The notes under the pieces were generated by a model, which saw only the letters and a list, made by a program, of their open reading frames with translations, searched no databases and was not told the DNA's origin. Positions 54,783-64,000 of a DNA stretch of 64,000 nucleotides are shown one piece after another. Source of the DNA: Pseudocercospora fijiensis CIRAD86 (lineage: Eukaryota; Ascomycota; Dothideomycetes; Mycosphaerellales; Mycosphaerellaceae); the NCBI RefSeq assembly GCF_000340215.1, contig NW_006921541.1, positions 1,523,527 through 1,587,526 on the forward strand, given 5' to 3'. The position numbers were made by a program, and so were the translations under genes. The first letter of the stretch is position 1. Each line of letters begins with the position of its first letter.

Positions 54783-57329
54783 ATGCGCCTCGCATATTAT
54801 GCTGGCGCCTCCACGGCCGCGGCGGCAGCATGTCTGCTCAAGGCCTTCCATCAACGACCGAACTTCTATAGCGCCACCGTATATCTCTCACAATCCAACG
54901 CCTGCCTCCTAGTCCTGACCAACCTACTGCTGATCTTGTCCTGCGCCTTTCTTTATGCTCTGCAGCGCGTGCTGTATGGCCGTCTGAGACCGATCGAGAT
55001 CGAACAGCTGAGCGAGAAAGCATGGTACGCAGTGCTAGACACCCTTCTGGCGATGCCCAGCTTCCGAGAGGACGTAGGTGGGCACTTGCTGTTCATGTTC
55101 GTGCTGTTACTCGCAGGCAAGGTCTGGGGATGGATCGGCGAGGGCAGGGTGGATGTGCTGGAGCAAGGACAGTTGCCCACCGGCGGAAACGCTGCGAGAT
55201 TGTTCCATGGACGGCTTGCAACAAGTCTGATTATCAGCGTGTTGTTCAGCTTCGGAATGCTGAAATATTGCGTCGATACAGTGGTGGAGGATCCACGACC
55301 CGGCATGATGGTTATTTTCACATTTGAGTTTGCCATACAGTGCATCTTCAGCACATTCACGCTTGCGAGATACGGCCTGAGTCTGGTGGAAATGAGTGTC
55401 GTGAAGAAGCAGACCGTGGCGGCGATAGAGGCAAGAAAGAGCGAGATCAAGGCCGAGCGAGAAGCAGCGAAAGCACTCGCAAGGCAGGAAGGAAGAGAAG
55501 AACCAACATTTGAAGACGGAATTGATGTTGACGAGAATGAGGTCGATGCTCCTGGCTGGGAAGAGAAGCGACGCTGGTTATTCGGCTTGGAACTCTTCAC
55601 GGACCTGATCAAGCTCGTGATATACGTCCTCTTCTTCACTGTCAGCATCACTTTCAATGGCCTACCGATGCATATCATGAGAGATGTCTACATGACATTT
55701 GCATCTTTCAGCAAGAGAATCACCGACTACGTGGCATATCGCAAGGCCACCACAGAAATGAACACCCGCTACCCAGATGCAACAACCGAAGAGATCAGAG
55801 GAGACTCTTGTATCGTGTGCAGAGAGGAAATGGTCGCATGGGCAGAAGGTGAACCTCAAGCACCACCTCAGCCTCAAGCCAACCCTCAGCCGGATGCTCA
55901 GGCGCCAGCTGCACCACAACCTGCACCGGCATCAGCAGCGGCACCACAACCTGCAGCCGCACCCGTTGCTGTGCCTGTACGGAGACGAGATGAAGGCCTC
56001 CGAGCAAAGAAGCTCCCGTGTGGCCACATTCTCCATCTCAGATGTCTCAAGGCTTGGCTGGAAAGACAACAAGTCTGCCCGACGTGCCGGCGACCTGTTG
56101 TCACTGCGACACCTCCTGTCAACAATGGTGCCGCTGGAGCAAATCCACAAGCTCCCGGTCAGCCAGGGCAGCCTGGTCAGCATCCACCACAACAGCGACC
56201 ACGCGGCAGAGTCTTCAACCTTGGCCCACTGCGCATTGGCTTAGTCAATGCTCCTCAAGGCCAGGTACAGAACATTCTCAACCAAATTCAGCACCCAGAA
56301 GCTGCTGCCAATCAGGTCAATGCAGCTCAACCGCCCACAGCCGACGCTACTGGCAGTGGAGTTGCTACGACTAGAATTCAGGGCACTGGTGCTACCTCAT
56401 CAGTACCGATTCACATACAGCTTATGCAGAGGGAGCAAAGGATGATGCGAGACGCCCACAACTTGGCCCTCGACCAACAAGCATACGTAAACTTGCGAGC
56501 AATGGAGGCTGAGTTGGCACGGCTTCGAGCTTTGCGAGTACCTGAACAGCAGCCTGTCGGAATCACAGCGCAACAACCTCCACTGCAGCAATTTATGCCG
56601 CACTTGCCTTTTCAGCAGATGGGCATGGGTTTCCCACAGCCATTCTTTCAGCCTCCTCCTCCTACGATTACGGATCAGCTAAATGGTAGTAACGCCGAGC
56701 AGATAGCATCTGGATCGGAGCAATTGCCAGAGGGACTGGTTCTCCCAGAAGGCTGGACGCTCATGCCGCTTCACAGACTCGGTGAACAGCAGGATGCAGC
56801 GCAGCAGGAGCAGCCTAATCCCACATCTACATCAACACAACAGCATGAGGCAAACACCAATGCTACGACATCAATCACCAATGCACCTCTGTCCGCAGAT
56901 CCTTTAACTGCTGCAACACAAGCTGCCGAAGCTACTGCTCCATCTGTTGAGCAAGCAGGCACTGGAGCTCATGGTCCCACAGACGAACGAGGATCACCGC
57001 TCTTTGTGCCTGCGCAGCCATCAGCTACTGTACCAGCAGGCGCACAGACTTCTCGGACAGACACAACACAGCAAGCGGCACGAACGCTGGCGGATCAACC
57101 GCCTTCATCCGAACAGCCAACACCATCACATCCTACAGCACCGTCATCCTGGGGAGGCGATAGCTGGTCGTTTGTCGACCAGCCCGAACAGAGCACGGAA
57201 TCTACTGCTCCATCTAACGGCCATCTTCCACAGCATACCGAGGAACACGCTAGCCAGAATGGCAGCTACAGCGGCAAAGGTAAAGGCCGGGCCGTAGAAG
57301 TTGAGGATGTGCCGGATCCGGAGTCTTAG
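54783..57329 (+). CDS. hrd1: Hrd1-type ERAD E3 ubiquitin ligase
   Basis: An intronless gene, 848 aa. The N-terminal half is a multi-pass membrane domain. Clear hydrophobic segments are [21 protein letters not shown] (about 40-60), [17 protein letters not shown] (about 103-120), [27 protein letters not shown] and [17 protein letters not shown] (about 278-295). A RING-H2 finger follows: C343-x2-C346, then after a 66-residue Gln/Pro/Ala-rich insert C413[22 protein letters not shown]. The C-terminal 400 residues are Gln/Pro/Ala/Thr-rich and disordered. Hrd1 forms the ER retrotranslocation channel and ubiquitinates misfolded luminal and membrane proteins for the proteasome, with Hrd3/Der1/Usa1. 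Membrane topology and RING sequence make the assignment secure. Confidence 0.94.
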   Translation: MRLAYYAGASTAAAAACLLKAFHQRPNFYSATVYLSQSNACLLVLTNLLLILSCAFLYALQRVLYGRLRPIEIEQLSEKAWYAVLDTLLAMPSFREDVGGHLLFMFVLLLAGKVWGWIGEGRVDVLEQGQLPTGGNAARLFHGRLATSLIISVLFSFGMLKYCVDTVVEDPRPGMMVIFTFEFAIQCIFSTFTLARYGLSLVEMSVVKKQTVAAIEARKSEIKAEREAAKALARQEGREEPTFEDGIDVDENEVDAPGWEEKRRWLFGLELFTDLIKLVIYVLFFTVSITFNGLPMHIMRDVYMTFASFSKRITDYVAYRKATTEMNTRYPDATTEEIRGDSCIVCREEMVAWAEGEPQAPPQPQANPQPDAQAPAAPQPAPASAAAPQPAAAPVAVPVRRRDEGLRAKKLPCGHILHLRCLKAWLERQQVCPTCRRPVVTATPPVNNGAAGANPQAPGQPGQPGQHPPQQRPRGRVFNLGPLRIGLVNAPQGQVQNILNQIQHPEAAANQVNAAQPPTADATGSGVATTRIQGTGATSSVPIHIQLMQREQRMMRDAHNLALDQQAYVNLRAMEAELARLRALRVPEQQPVGITAQQPPLQQFMPHLPFQQMGMGFPQPFFQPPPPTITDQLNGSNAEQIASGSEQLPEGLVLPEGWTLMPLHRLGEQQDAAQQEQPNPTSTSTQQHEANTNATTSITNAPLSADPLTAATQAAEATAPSVEQAGTGAHGPTDERGSPLFVPAQPSATVPAGAQTSRTDTTQQAARTLADQPPSSEQPTPSHPTAPSSWGGDSWSFVDQPEQSTESTAPSNGHLPQHTEEHASQNGSYSGKGKGRAVEVEDVPDPES

Positions 57330-58632
57330 TTGGAAGCAGCGACGGCATGGAAGTTTATAGATTACATTAACTTCATTGGAGCATAGAGAAGAACGGAACT
57401 TGGTACCAAATCATAGAGCATGATGGATATGAAGGGAGGATTTTTTTCCGTTCCGTAAGTTGAAAGGCCATCACAGCCGTCCTTCCATTCGTCACTTCAC
57501 AGATTAAGATTCTTATACGCCCTTTCTCAGGCATGTCAACGTCTTCATAATCTGAAAATCCCTGCTTTGCAGTTGTATAGTAATACATCGCCTGGTAGGT
57601 CTTTATTACTTGGCTTATGAGATCTAGAGATGCCAACAGAATACGGCAGTGCCCGTACAAGACAATCAGCTCAATGCTGATGCGTCCATTGTTGAGATAG
57701 TGCGGATGGCGGGAGAGCTTATACTCGCCATTTCATTACGTTCTGACATGTTCCCAGGGAAGACAACAACCAAGAATTTACCGTCCTCAACTCAGGTCCT
57801 GATACTGTACCACACGAACCCGCACGAATTCAAATCGGACACCAAGTGGATCTTCAGCTGGATCTGCCGCAGCGTCATTCGATCCCGGTACCTCATCAAG
57901 TACGGTAAGGCACTCGACCACGCGTTCGTCTCCAAGCAAAGACTGGTGTTGCCATCAAGAAATCACTCTCTACAACGCCATCACCCTATGGAAATCAGCA
58001 GAAAGCAATCTCTCGGTAATTCGCACTTGTCTCCGCGTCATGCATGGCCGGTTCCTTCCAACGAGCTTGGAAGCAAGGTATGAGTATGAGTAACTTGAGC
58101 ACCAGTAGGAGTGGGAGCATTCCGAGGGCGAGACTCAATGAGTCAGTCTGATGACTTGCATGGATCAATTCGATTGGATTCCTTAGATGTCGAAGGAATC
58201 CATCGAGAGATCTTGAGGAATTAGGGTGTTCATGGAAGCAGAAAGTGAGAGAGTTTGAAGTGTTTCGATGTGTTCTGTTCAATGACTTCACGCAGGAAGA
58301 TCGGGTAATTGGATTGTGCCAAAAAAAAGGGAATGAGATGTATGAAAACATAAATACCACTGACGTTTTGCAATTTTGTCGCAGTATGTCAACAACACTA
58401 TGCATATGCACGATGGTTGTGACTACTGCAAGAAACTCGGGCAATGGAAACTTCTAATTAAATGATGATTTAAAGTTTCATTCGATGGTGACTCTATCTC
58501 TATCTCCCATGCCACGCAATGCATGCAACGAAACAAATGGGTATTGTGGGTATCCATCCATCGCTAAGACTCCATCCCTCCCTATCTCCAACTCAAAGAG
58601 AACGCCCCCGAAAACTCCATTTCTTCCATCAT
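57330..58632. other. Intergenic, no supported gene
   Basis: About 1.3 kb with moderate AT content. A plus-strand frame at 57649-58083 has no recognisable domain, and its composition does not differ from chance. Homopolymer runs (A9 near 58321, T7 near 57440) fit non-coding DNA. Confidence 0.4.
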
Positions 58633-58878
58633 CTAGCAAGGGTAGTAACCACCTTGATAGAGCTTCCTGCTCACATGCGAAGAGACAGATGCTGATCGAG
58701 AAGCTTGTGTGGAGGCAGCTGGTGTGCTAGCCTTTGATGTAGCACGAGACTGGCGCTCCTCCTTGCTGGCTTTGTCGGAGGCGCTGGTCTTGTTGTGGGA
58801 GAAGATGGCCTTGAGTGTGTCGGCGAACTTGGCGCCTGGGAGGTCCTCGACCGTGTTGTACTGGCTTCCGTAAAGCAT
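58633..58878 (-). CDS. Small Ser/Ala-rich hypothetical protein
   Basis: A complete frame of 81 codons. It starts MLYGSQYNTVEDLPGAKFAD, continues with TLKAIFSHNKT, then a Ser/Ala/Thr-rich tail (ATSKASTPAASTQASRSASV) and ends RKLYQGGYYPC. The ordered start and aromatic end around a low-complexity middle look like a real small fungal protein rather than a chance frame. No family or function was recognised. The upstream minus-strand text is pyrimidine-rich (CCAACCACCACC, CTTCAACTCCACC), as is common in fungal 5' UTRs. Confidence 0.5.
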   Translation of the reverse strand: MLYGSQYNTVEDLPGAKFADTLKAIFSHNKTSASDKASKEERQSRATSKASTPAASTQASRSASVSSHVSRKLYQGGYYPC

Positions 58879-59628
58879 TTTGTTGGTTGGTGGTGGTTGG
58901 TTTGAAGTGGTGGAGTTGAAGAGTGGCGAAAGCTGATTGATGTGTTTGGCTTTGAAGCTGATGCTTTTGCTTTGAAGAAGTTGTGTTATGCTGTGATGAG
59001 GATTGTATCAGCGCAAGAGAAGAAGTCTTATATCCTACCTCACGGCTATGAGAACATGAGTGCTACCGAGGCAGAGTATGCTCATACCGGCATTCCTAAT
59101 GTCAACTTGTTGGTGAACACAGTCGGAGTCGGTTTTTTCTCTGCCACCGTCCGCAGGCATCGAATTTTCGTGAATGCTCACGGGCTGAAATTGTGTTGCC
59201 TGCCACTAAGGCCAATAAAGGTGTTCACCTGCATAAGATCGTCAGAATGCCACTGCCGAGGCCGACGGCACATTGACGGGACGGCGCCATGGACTCAGAC
59301 AGCAGCATTTCATTGGAGCACAGTATCTTTGGGAAGCCTCTGACATTATTTCCGTGCGCTTATTCCTGAGGCTCAAGTCAATGCCGGCTGAATTCGGGTT
59401 GCGGCTTTCTTTCGGGCATGTGAGAAATTTTAGGCACTCGAATTCGCCCAACAACTTTGAGCCGAGGTCAAGTTCGACAGCTTGTTCCTGAATGCTCTGC
59501 CACATGGAGAATCGCCTCTGACCGTGTCCGAGCAGCTGTTCGGAAATAGAACAGGGACTGTCCATGTGTCATGTCGTGTGGCGCCATTTGGAATGCGCAT
59601 GCCAGATGCGGTAGGCCGGAAGACTATG
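58879..59628. other. Intergenic, no gene seen
   Basis: This begins with the 5' flank of the small Ser-rich gene. Overlapping short frames on both strands; none shows a domain. Confidence 0.35.
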
Positions 59629-59638
59629 CTCGCTGCAG
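59629..59638. repeat. Left 10-bp target duplication of the MULE-like MITE
   Basis: CTCGCTGCAG occurs exactly here and at 60285-60294, directly outside the element. Confidence 0.75.
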
Positions 59639-60284
59639 GGGCACGACTATTCGTAAATCAGCTCCGGCTATTCATAAATCAACGGACCTAGGGCCGCTCC
59701 GGTCTCGGTGAGACCACATTGTTAGTAATCCACATAGAACAACATCGCATAAAGACCTGTAATGCCTATGCTAGCTGCTCAGTAGAATAATGACGTAGGA
59801 AAGAAGAATTGAGTAAATAGACGTAGAATTCGACCCTACAGCTGATCCTAACTGTTCTAGGCATACTGCCTGCCTAGCAAATGAGGTTCTACGACCCTCG
59901 CATCAACGTATAGTTCCTGCTATACAATCTCAGTGTAATCTGGTATACCTGCTAGCGCCGTAGATACTAGTAGAGCCCTCGGAGCGGGCGGAGGTCCTTC
60001 CTAAGTAGGTGAATAAGTGGATACAGGGTTTCTATCGCACTGCCTATGCTTGTAATAGCCAGAGTGGCAGTCTACGTTATCTTTAACGCACTTGCACCTC
60101 CTGCAGGCCGTTTTGCATGTGCAGCCCTAGAATGGCGACAGTAAGGTGTGTATAATAGCGACGGTGAGGTGGAAAACAGCTATCTAGCGGTGGAGGACAT
60201 AACTAACAAATTTGCCTTAGGCCTCCTCCGCGATCGGACGACTGATTTATGAATAGCCGGAGCTGATTTACGAATAGTCGCGCC
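59639..60284. mobile_element. MULE-like non-autonomous DNA transposon, 646 bp
   Basis: Perfect 38-bp inverted repeats start CGACTATTCGTAAATCAGC at 59644 and are mirrored at about 60243-60280. A few less conserved bases (GGGCA on the left, GGCG read in from the right) complete the ends. A 10-bp exact duplication, CTCGCTGCAG, flanks the element. Long inverted repeats with a 9-11-bp duplication are typical of Mutator-like elements. No transposase ORF is present. It lies just beyond the 3' end of the Aim9-like gene and disrupts no recognised gene. Confidence 0.8.
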
Positions 60285-60335
60285 CTCGCTGCAGTTGCCC
60301 TCGCTCGTCGAGTGCGCAGTCTGTTCCGATTGCGG

Positions 60336-62164
60336 TCAATCATCCCATGGCCACAGGTGCTCCCATACAGCGCGTTCTGCATCTGTGTTTGCCAGCTCTT
60401 TAATGATATCCTCCTTGTAGTGACGAAGTGCCTCCTTCGTCGCGTGGTAATTCTCTGCCTTCACGCACCCACGCACTGGGAAGAGGTGACCTGCAAGCGC
60501 CTTGACCTCCTTCATGAGATGCATACCGTATCTCGCTCCCTCGGCATCAGCTTCGACTTCAGCCACGAGCTCTTGCGACAGCGTGAGCCCGGTTTGCTGC
60601 ATGATTTCGGAATGTTCGCGGAGGTAGTCGAAGACATAGGCTATGTACGTGGCTTCACCATCCACGAGCAGGTTTTTCGCCAACAAGAGAAGCTCGAAAG
60701 CCGGTGTCTTCTGGAATTCGAAAGACTTCCACACCTCTTTGTTCGTTTCATGGATCCAGAGTCTATAGGCGACACAAAGAGACTGTTGCATGAACAATTC
60801 GCTCGCGGCATTCTGCTCAGCTTTCGAAAGTTCTGCGAAGTCGGCAGGCAGCGTTGGGCGTTCGAGTCCTTCAGCCTCTGGGCCATCATGATCGAGAATG
60901 AATGGCTGCCGCGCTTGGAGGAAGAGGGGAGCCACTTCGGTCGATTGCCAGTCAATGATGTCCGTCACTGCTGTAGGGTCGGCGGGGTCAACATAGATGT
61001 TCTCAAGATGAAGGTCGCAGTGCCAAGCTGATGCTTTCTGCAGATCAGAATCTGAGGGCATCAGATGCTGCAAGAGCTGGAGGTAATAATCTATAGCTCG
61101 GAGCTTCTTCTCTCTTGTCGGTACATACGATCCTGGACCACAAATGGTGACCTGTGTTGGTGGCAGCTTGGGAACTTGCTGCACACAGATCATCTCGCGG
61201 CGGCCGACAGCAGTGAGGTATTCTCGAAGGGTTCTCCCTGCGGACTAGTCAGTTTCGGTTTTATTCTTACTGACGGCAATGAACTGCACAGGTCGCCCTT
61301 ACATGGTCCTCTATCAAATTCGACATGCTGCCGGCCTTCATCGTTCCAATCTCGGCCAGCCGTGGGCCCTATAGCAAGATGTAAATTGTTGACGGAGCCG
61401 CCTTGAGGGTTGTCAAGCGGCAGGCGATGCTGCTCGTCGAGATCGCGAGCATAGTATATGCTGCCATAGCCATTGATAGTTGTTGACGACCATTTTGCCT
61501 GGAATTCTGCGATGGATCTTGCGACTGCACCACGATGTTGAAGCTGCAGATTCTTCCAGACCGACTTCAATGGCACTCCGCGAGCGACAGCCATGATGAT
61601 GTACTCGGCACCTACAGGCGTCGATTCGGCACGGCTACACCATGCATATACTTTCGGAATTGGAATTTCCAGGGTGGTGCGCATAAAGTCCATCGTTGCA
61701 ACCTCGCTGGCCGTTGTGAAGTGTGGCTGACCTGCCACAGGGTATGGTAGCTTGGCGACGACCTGCTTGCCATCGTTCATTGTGAGCAAGACTGCTTTGT
61801 TGTGCATGCCTTCCGTAAGTGTCTCCGTCCGAATGCACGACTCTGAGTGGACCGCGGCCGCAGCTACCTTGCCCAGCTCGGCCAGAGCATATTGAATACT
61901 TCGAGCTGCCATTTCTTCGGCTTCATTTTGAACGAATCTTCCTCGCGTCCAGCCATAATAGGCGCGTTCCTCGACTGTGGCGGAAGGTGACTCTGGCTGA
62001 GGTCGTGATGAACACGTTACATCTTCAACCCTGCAATCTTGATGGCTTGCGCTCATCGACAGCGGCTGTCTGACCCCGGTTGCGATAGTTCTGGTGGCAG
62101 TGCGCGGCAGCACTTTCAGACTATGTTTCAGACAGGCATGAAGGTGCCGTGTAGCTCCCAACAT
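60336..62164 (-). CDS. Aim9-like mitochondrial APH-family kinase
   Basis: Two exons, 62164-61303 and 61237-60336, give 587 aa. The 65-bp intron (GTAAGG...CGCAG) restores Trp288 in FDRGPWRTLREYL. The N-terminus (MLGATRHLHACLKHSLKVLPRTATRTIATG) is Arg-rich without acids and looks like a mitochondrial presequence. The aminoglycoside-phosphotransferase fold shows an N-lobe with KQVVAKLPYP (ATP-binding Lys), the catalytic loop HCDLHLEN (Asp362, Asn367) and metal-binding DIIDW (Asp380/Asp383). It resembles yeast Aim9 (Fmp29), named for altered mitochondrial inheritance; the substrate is unknown. The domain is certain; orthology to Aim9 is inferred from architecture. Confidence 0.85.
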
Positions 62165-62923
62165 TGCCTTTCATTTATTTCATACTCGGATGCTTTGGAC
62201 CTTTTCTGCGCGCGGTGTTGATGGATCGTGATGATTTGGAGTCAAGTTCGATGGACTACGCCCCAGTTGAAGCGCGCTAAAACGCGGGATCTCGTTTGGC
62301 CTGAATCGCAGCCTTAATGGGCTGTCGTGGAGGGCTTTTATGTTTCGCAGAACTCTGCACTGCTTTCATAAGGTTAGTAAATACATATCGCCCCATATTT
62401 GAAAAAGGAGTATTGAATGTATTTTGTTTGCTTAGACAAGTCGGTCGCTGGAAACTTTACGATGACCACATGTGTCGTGCACAGAGCCTCAGAGATGGAT
62501 GTGGCTCTCGTGCATAGAGTCTTGGAGATGGATCTGCTTCGGTGCACAGTGCGAGGCTCTGTCACATGCAGTTGACAGGATTGCACGTGGGCGATGAAGT
62601 ACATGCTCGCTATTCAAGAGCATTAGCATGGGTGGATTCGAAGACATTGATGTCTACTTCAGCTAGGTTGAAATGAGTAGACGGCTTGGAGATTATCGTT
62701 GGAGTGATGGGCGAGTAAAGTCCACTTCATGAAGGAAGTGAGGTGAACCGTGAAAGTCGTAGCGGATGGGATCAGGGATCTCAAGATAAGGTTTGCACTA
62801 ATCCCAAAACGCGTACACCCTGGTCGATGACGATGCGAGGATGTCGCGTCTACAATTCGAGCTGCCGTCTCACAAAGTCGAAGTAATTGTGTACCATCGC
62901 ACACAGCAACATCAGATCTCAAG
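62165..62923. other. Divergent intergenic region between Aim9-like and ung1 genes
   Basis: Both promoters should lie here. A direct echo of AGAGNCTTGGAGATGGAT/AGAGCCTCAGAGATGGAT occurs at about 62,484-62,534, a short tandem duplication of about 34 bp. No gene was seen. Confidence 0.4.
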
Positions 62924-63947
62924 ATGTCTCTCAAGCGTAAAGCTGCCGACTTGGCAACACATGCTGTCAAAAAGCCAAAAGCAAATGCCTCAATTACTGC
63001 CTTCTTCGGTCAACCAAAACCGAACCCAGAAACATCATCCGCGAATCCATCGAAGCCAGCATCGTCACCAACCGCTCCAGCAACAATTCAGCCCAAGTTC
63101 GACAAAGACGCGTGGATCGCCAAACTGAACGATGAACAGAAACAACTCCTCAAGCTCGAAATCGAAACACTCCACGAAAGCTGGCTGGCCGTCCTCAAAG
63201 ACGAGGTCGTGAGCAAAGAGTTCCTCGACCTCAAGCGATTCCTGAAAAAAGAAGTCGAAACCGGCAAAAAAGTCTTCCCACCAAGCGAAGATGTTTACAG
63301 CTGGTATGTATGCTCCCAATCCACATCCCGATATCGTAATCGATTATAATTCCCTAACACATGCTCATCACAGGTCCCGACACACCCCCCTCCCCAACGT
63401 CAAAGCCGTAATCCTCGGTCAAGATCCCTACCACAACATCAACCAAGCCCATGGTCTCTGCTTCTCCGTCCGACCACCGACCCCCGCCCCACCCTCTCTG
63501 AAAAACATGTACATAGCCCTAAAAAAGGACTATCCAGATTTCTCCCCGCCTGCAAAAAACGGTGGTCTCCTGACACCTTGGGCAGATCGAGGCGTGCTCA
63601 TGCTCAACACTTGTCTCACGGTCCGCGCACACGAAGCGAATAGTCATGCGAAGAAGGGGTGGGAGAGGTTTACGCAGAAGGTGATTGACTCGGTGGCTAG
63701 TAAGAGGACGAAGGGAGTTGTGTTTCTGGCTTGGGGGAAGCCGGCACAGGAGAGGTGTTCGAAGCATGGGAGTTCTGGGAAGCATTTGGTTTTGAAGAGT
63801 GTGCATCCTAGTCCTTTGAGTGCGCATAAGGGGTTCTTGGATTGTGGGCATTTTAAGAAGGCGAATGAGTGGTTGGAGGAGAGGTATGGTGACGAGGGGG
63901 TCATTGATTGGAATTTGGATGTTAAGCCTGAGGATGCTGGGGTTTGA
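62924..63947 (+). CDS. ung1: Uracil-DNA glycosylase
   Basis: Exons 62924-63303 and 63374-63947 are joined by a 70-bp intron (GTATGT...TCACAG) inside the Trp127 codon; 317 aa. The water-activating motif GQDPYH is at 142-147 (catalytic Asp144), and the minor-groove loop HPSPLSA starts at His271. The N-terminal tail has basic clusters (KRK at 4-6, KKPK at 16-19), likely a nuclear signal. NASITAFF (21-28) matches a PCNA-binding PIP box except for Asn at the Gln position, in the same place as in human UNG2. The enzyme removes uracil from DNA to start base-excision repair. An Arg-rich mitochondrial presequence is not evident. Confidence 0.94.
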
Positions 63948-64000
63948 GTTGCATTGCTCATCACAGGAAGAGAAAGGCATGAGAGCGAAGGTGTTCAGGC

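Noticed and set aside
57649..58083. Plus-strand 144-codon frame as a BTB-like protein
   Set aside because: A first impression of a BTB-like start was not borne out; no ordered motif and no codon bias.

Overview
This window is from a filamentous ascomycete (Pezizomycotina). The style fits Dothideomycetes such as the Mycosphaerella group, but that placement is inference. The protein genes carry short GT...AG introns of about 48-70 bp. The families present are typical of moulds: a PalB/Rim13 calpain, 2EXR proteins, an SPX-RING protein, Hrd1, an Aim9-like kinase and UNG. Two large blocks (about 1.0-25.5 kb and 43.2-50.4 kb) show the C-to-T signature of repeat-induced point mutation (RIP). In them CA and TG are depleted, TA and CTAG are very common, and old reading frames are broken almost only by TAG/TAA where Trp or Gln codons would sit.

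Layout. 0.6-1.0 kb holds the 3' end of an omega-class glutathione S-transferase (GST) gene on the minus strand, and 25.5-26.2 kb holds its 5' end. The gene is split by a 24.5-kb insertion with matching 14-bp terminal inverted repeats (one mismatch) and an 8-bp target duplication (one mismatch). The insertion is composite. Its host element carries a degraded RecQ-type helicase (+) and, converging on it, a degraded DUF6589-like protein (-), with minisatellites between them. Inside the helicase gene sits a 12.3-kb Gypsy LTR retrotransposon (-) whose ORFs are each bounded by copies of one 27-bp palindrome. Inside the DUF6589 ORF sits a 379-bp MITE that is not RIP-mutated.

26.5-42.8 kb is ordinary gene space: SPX-RING, a TauD-like dioxygenase, tRNA-Tyr with an intron, a frameshifted NTF2-like gene, an enoyl-reductase-like dehydrogenase, two 2EXR proteins, PalB calpain and an Osh4-like sterol/PI4P carrier. 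At 43.25-51.5 kb a coiled-coil protein gene is split by a Copia retrotransposon with 182-bp LTRs, a TTCTA target duplication and an initiator-tRNA half-molecule primer site. RIP has spread into the 3' part of that gene but not the 5' part.

52.3-64 kb is again gene space: an ankyrin protein, the ERAD ubiquitin ligase Hrd1, a small Ser-rich protein, a MULE-like MITE with 38-bp inverted repeats, an Aim9-like mitochondrial kinase and uracil-DNA glycosylase. The cellular genes do not form an obvious pathway cluster. The strongest material for follow-up is the layered history of insertions (GST gene, then helicase/DUF6589 element, then Gypsy and MITE) and the ORF-punctuating palindromes.
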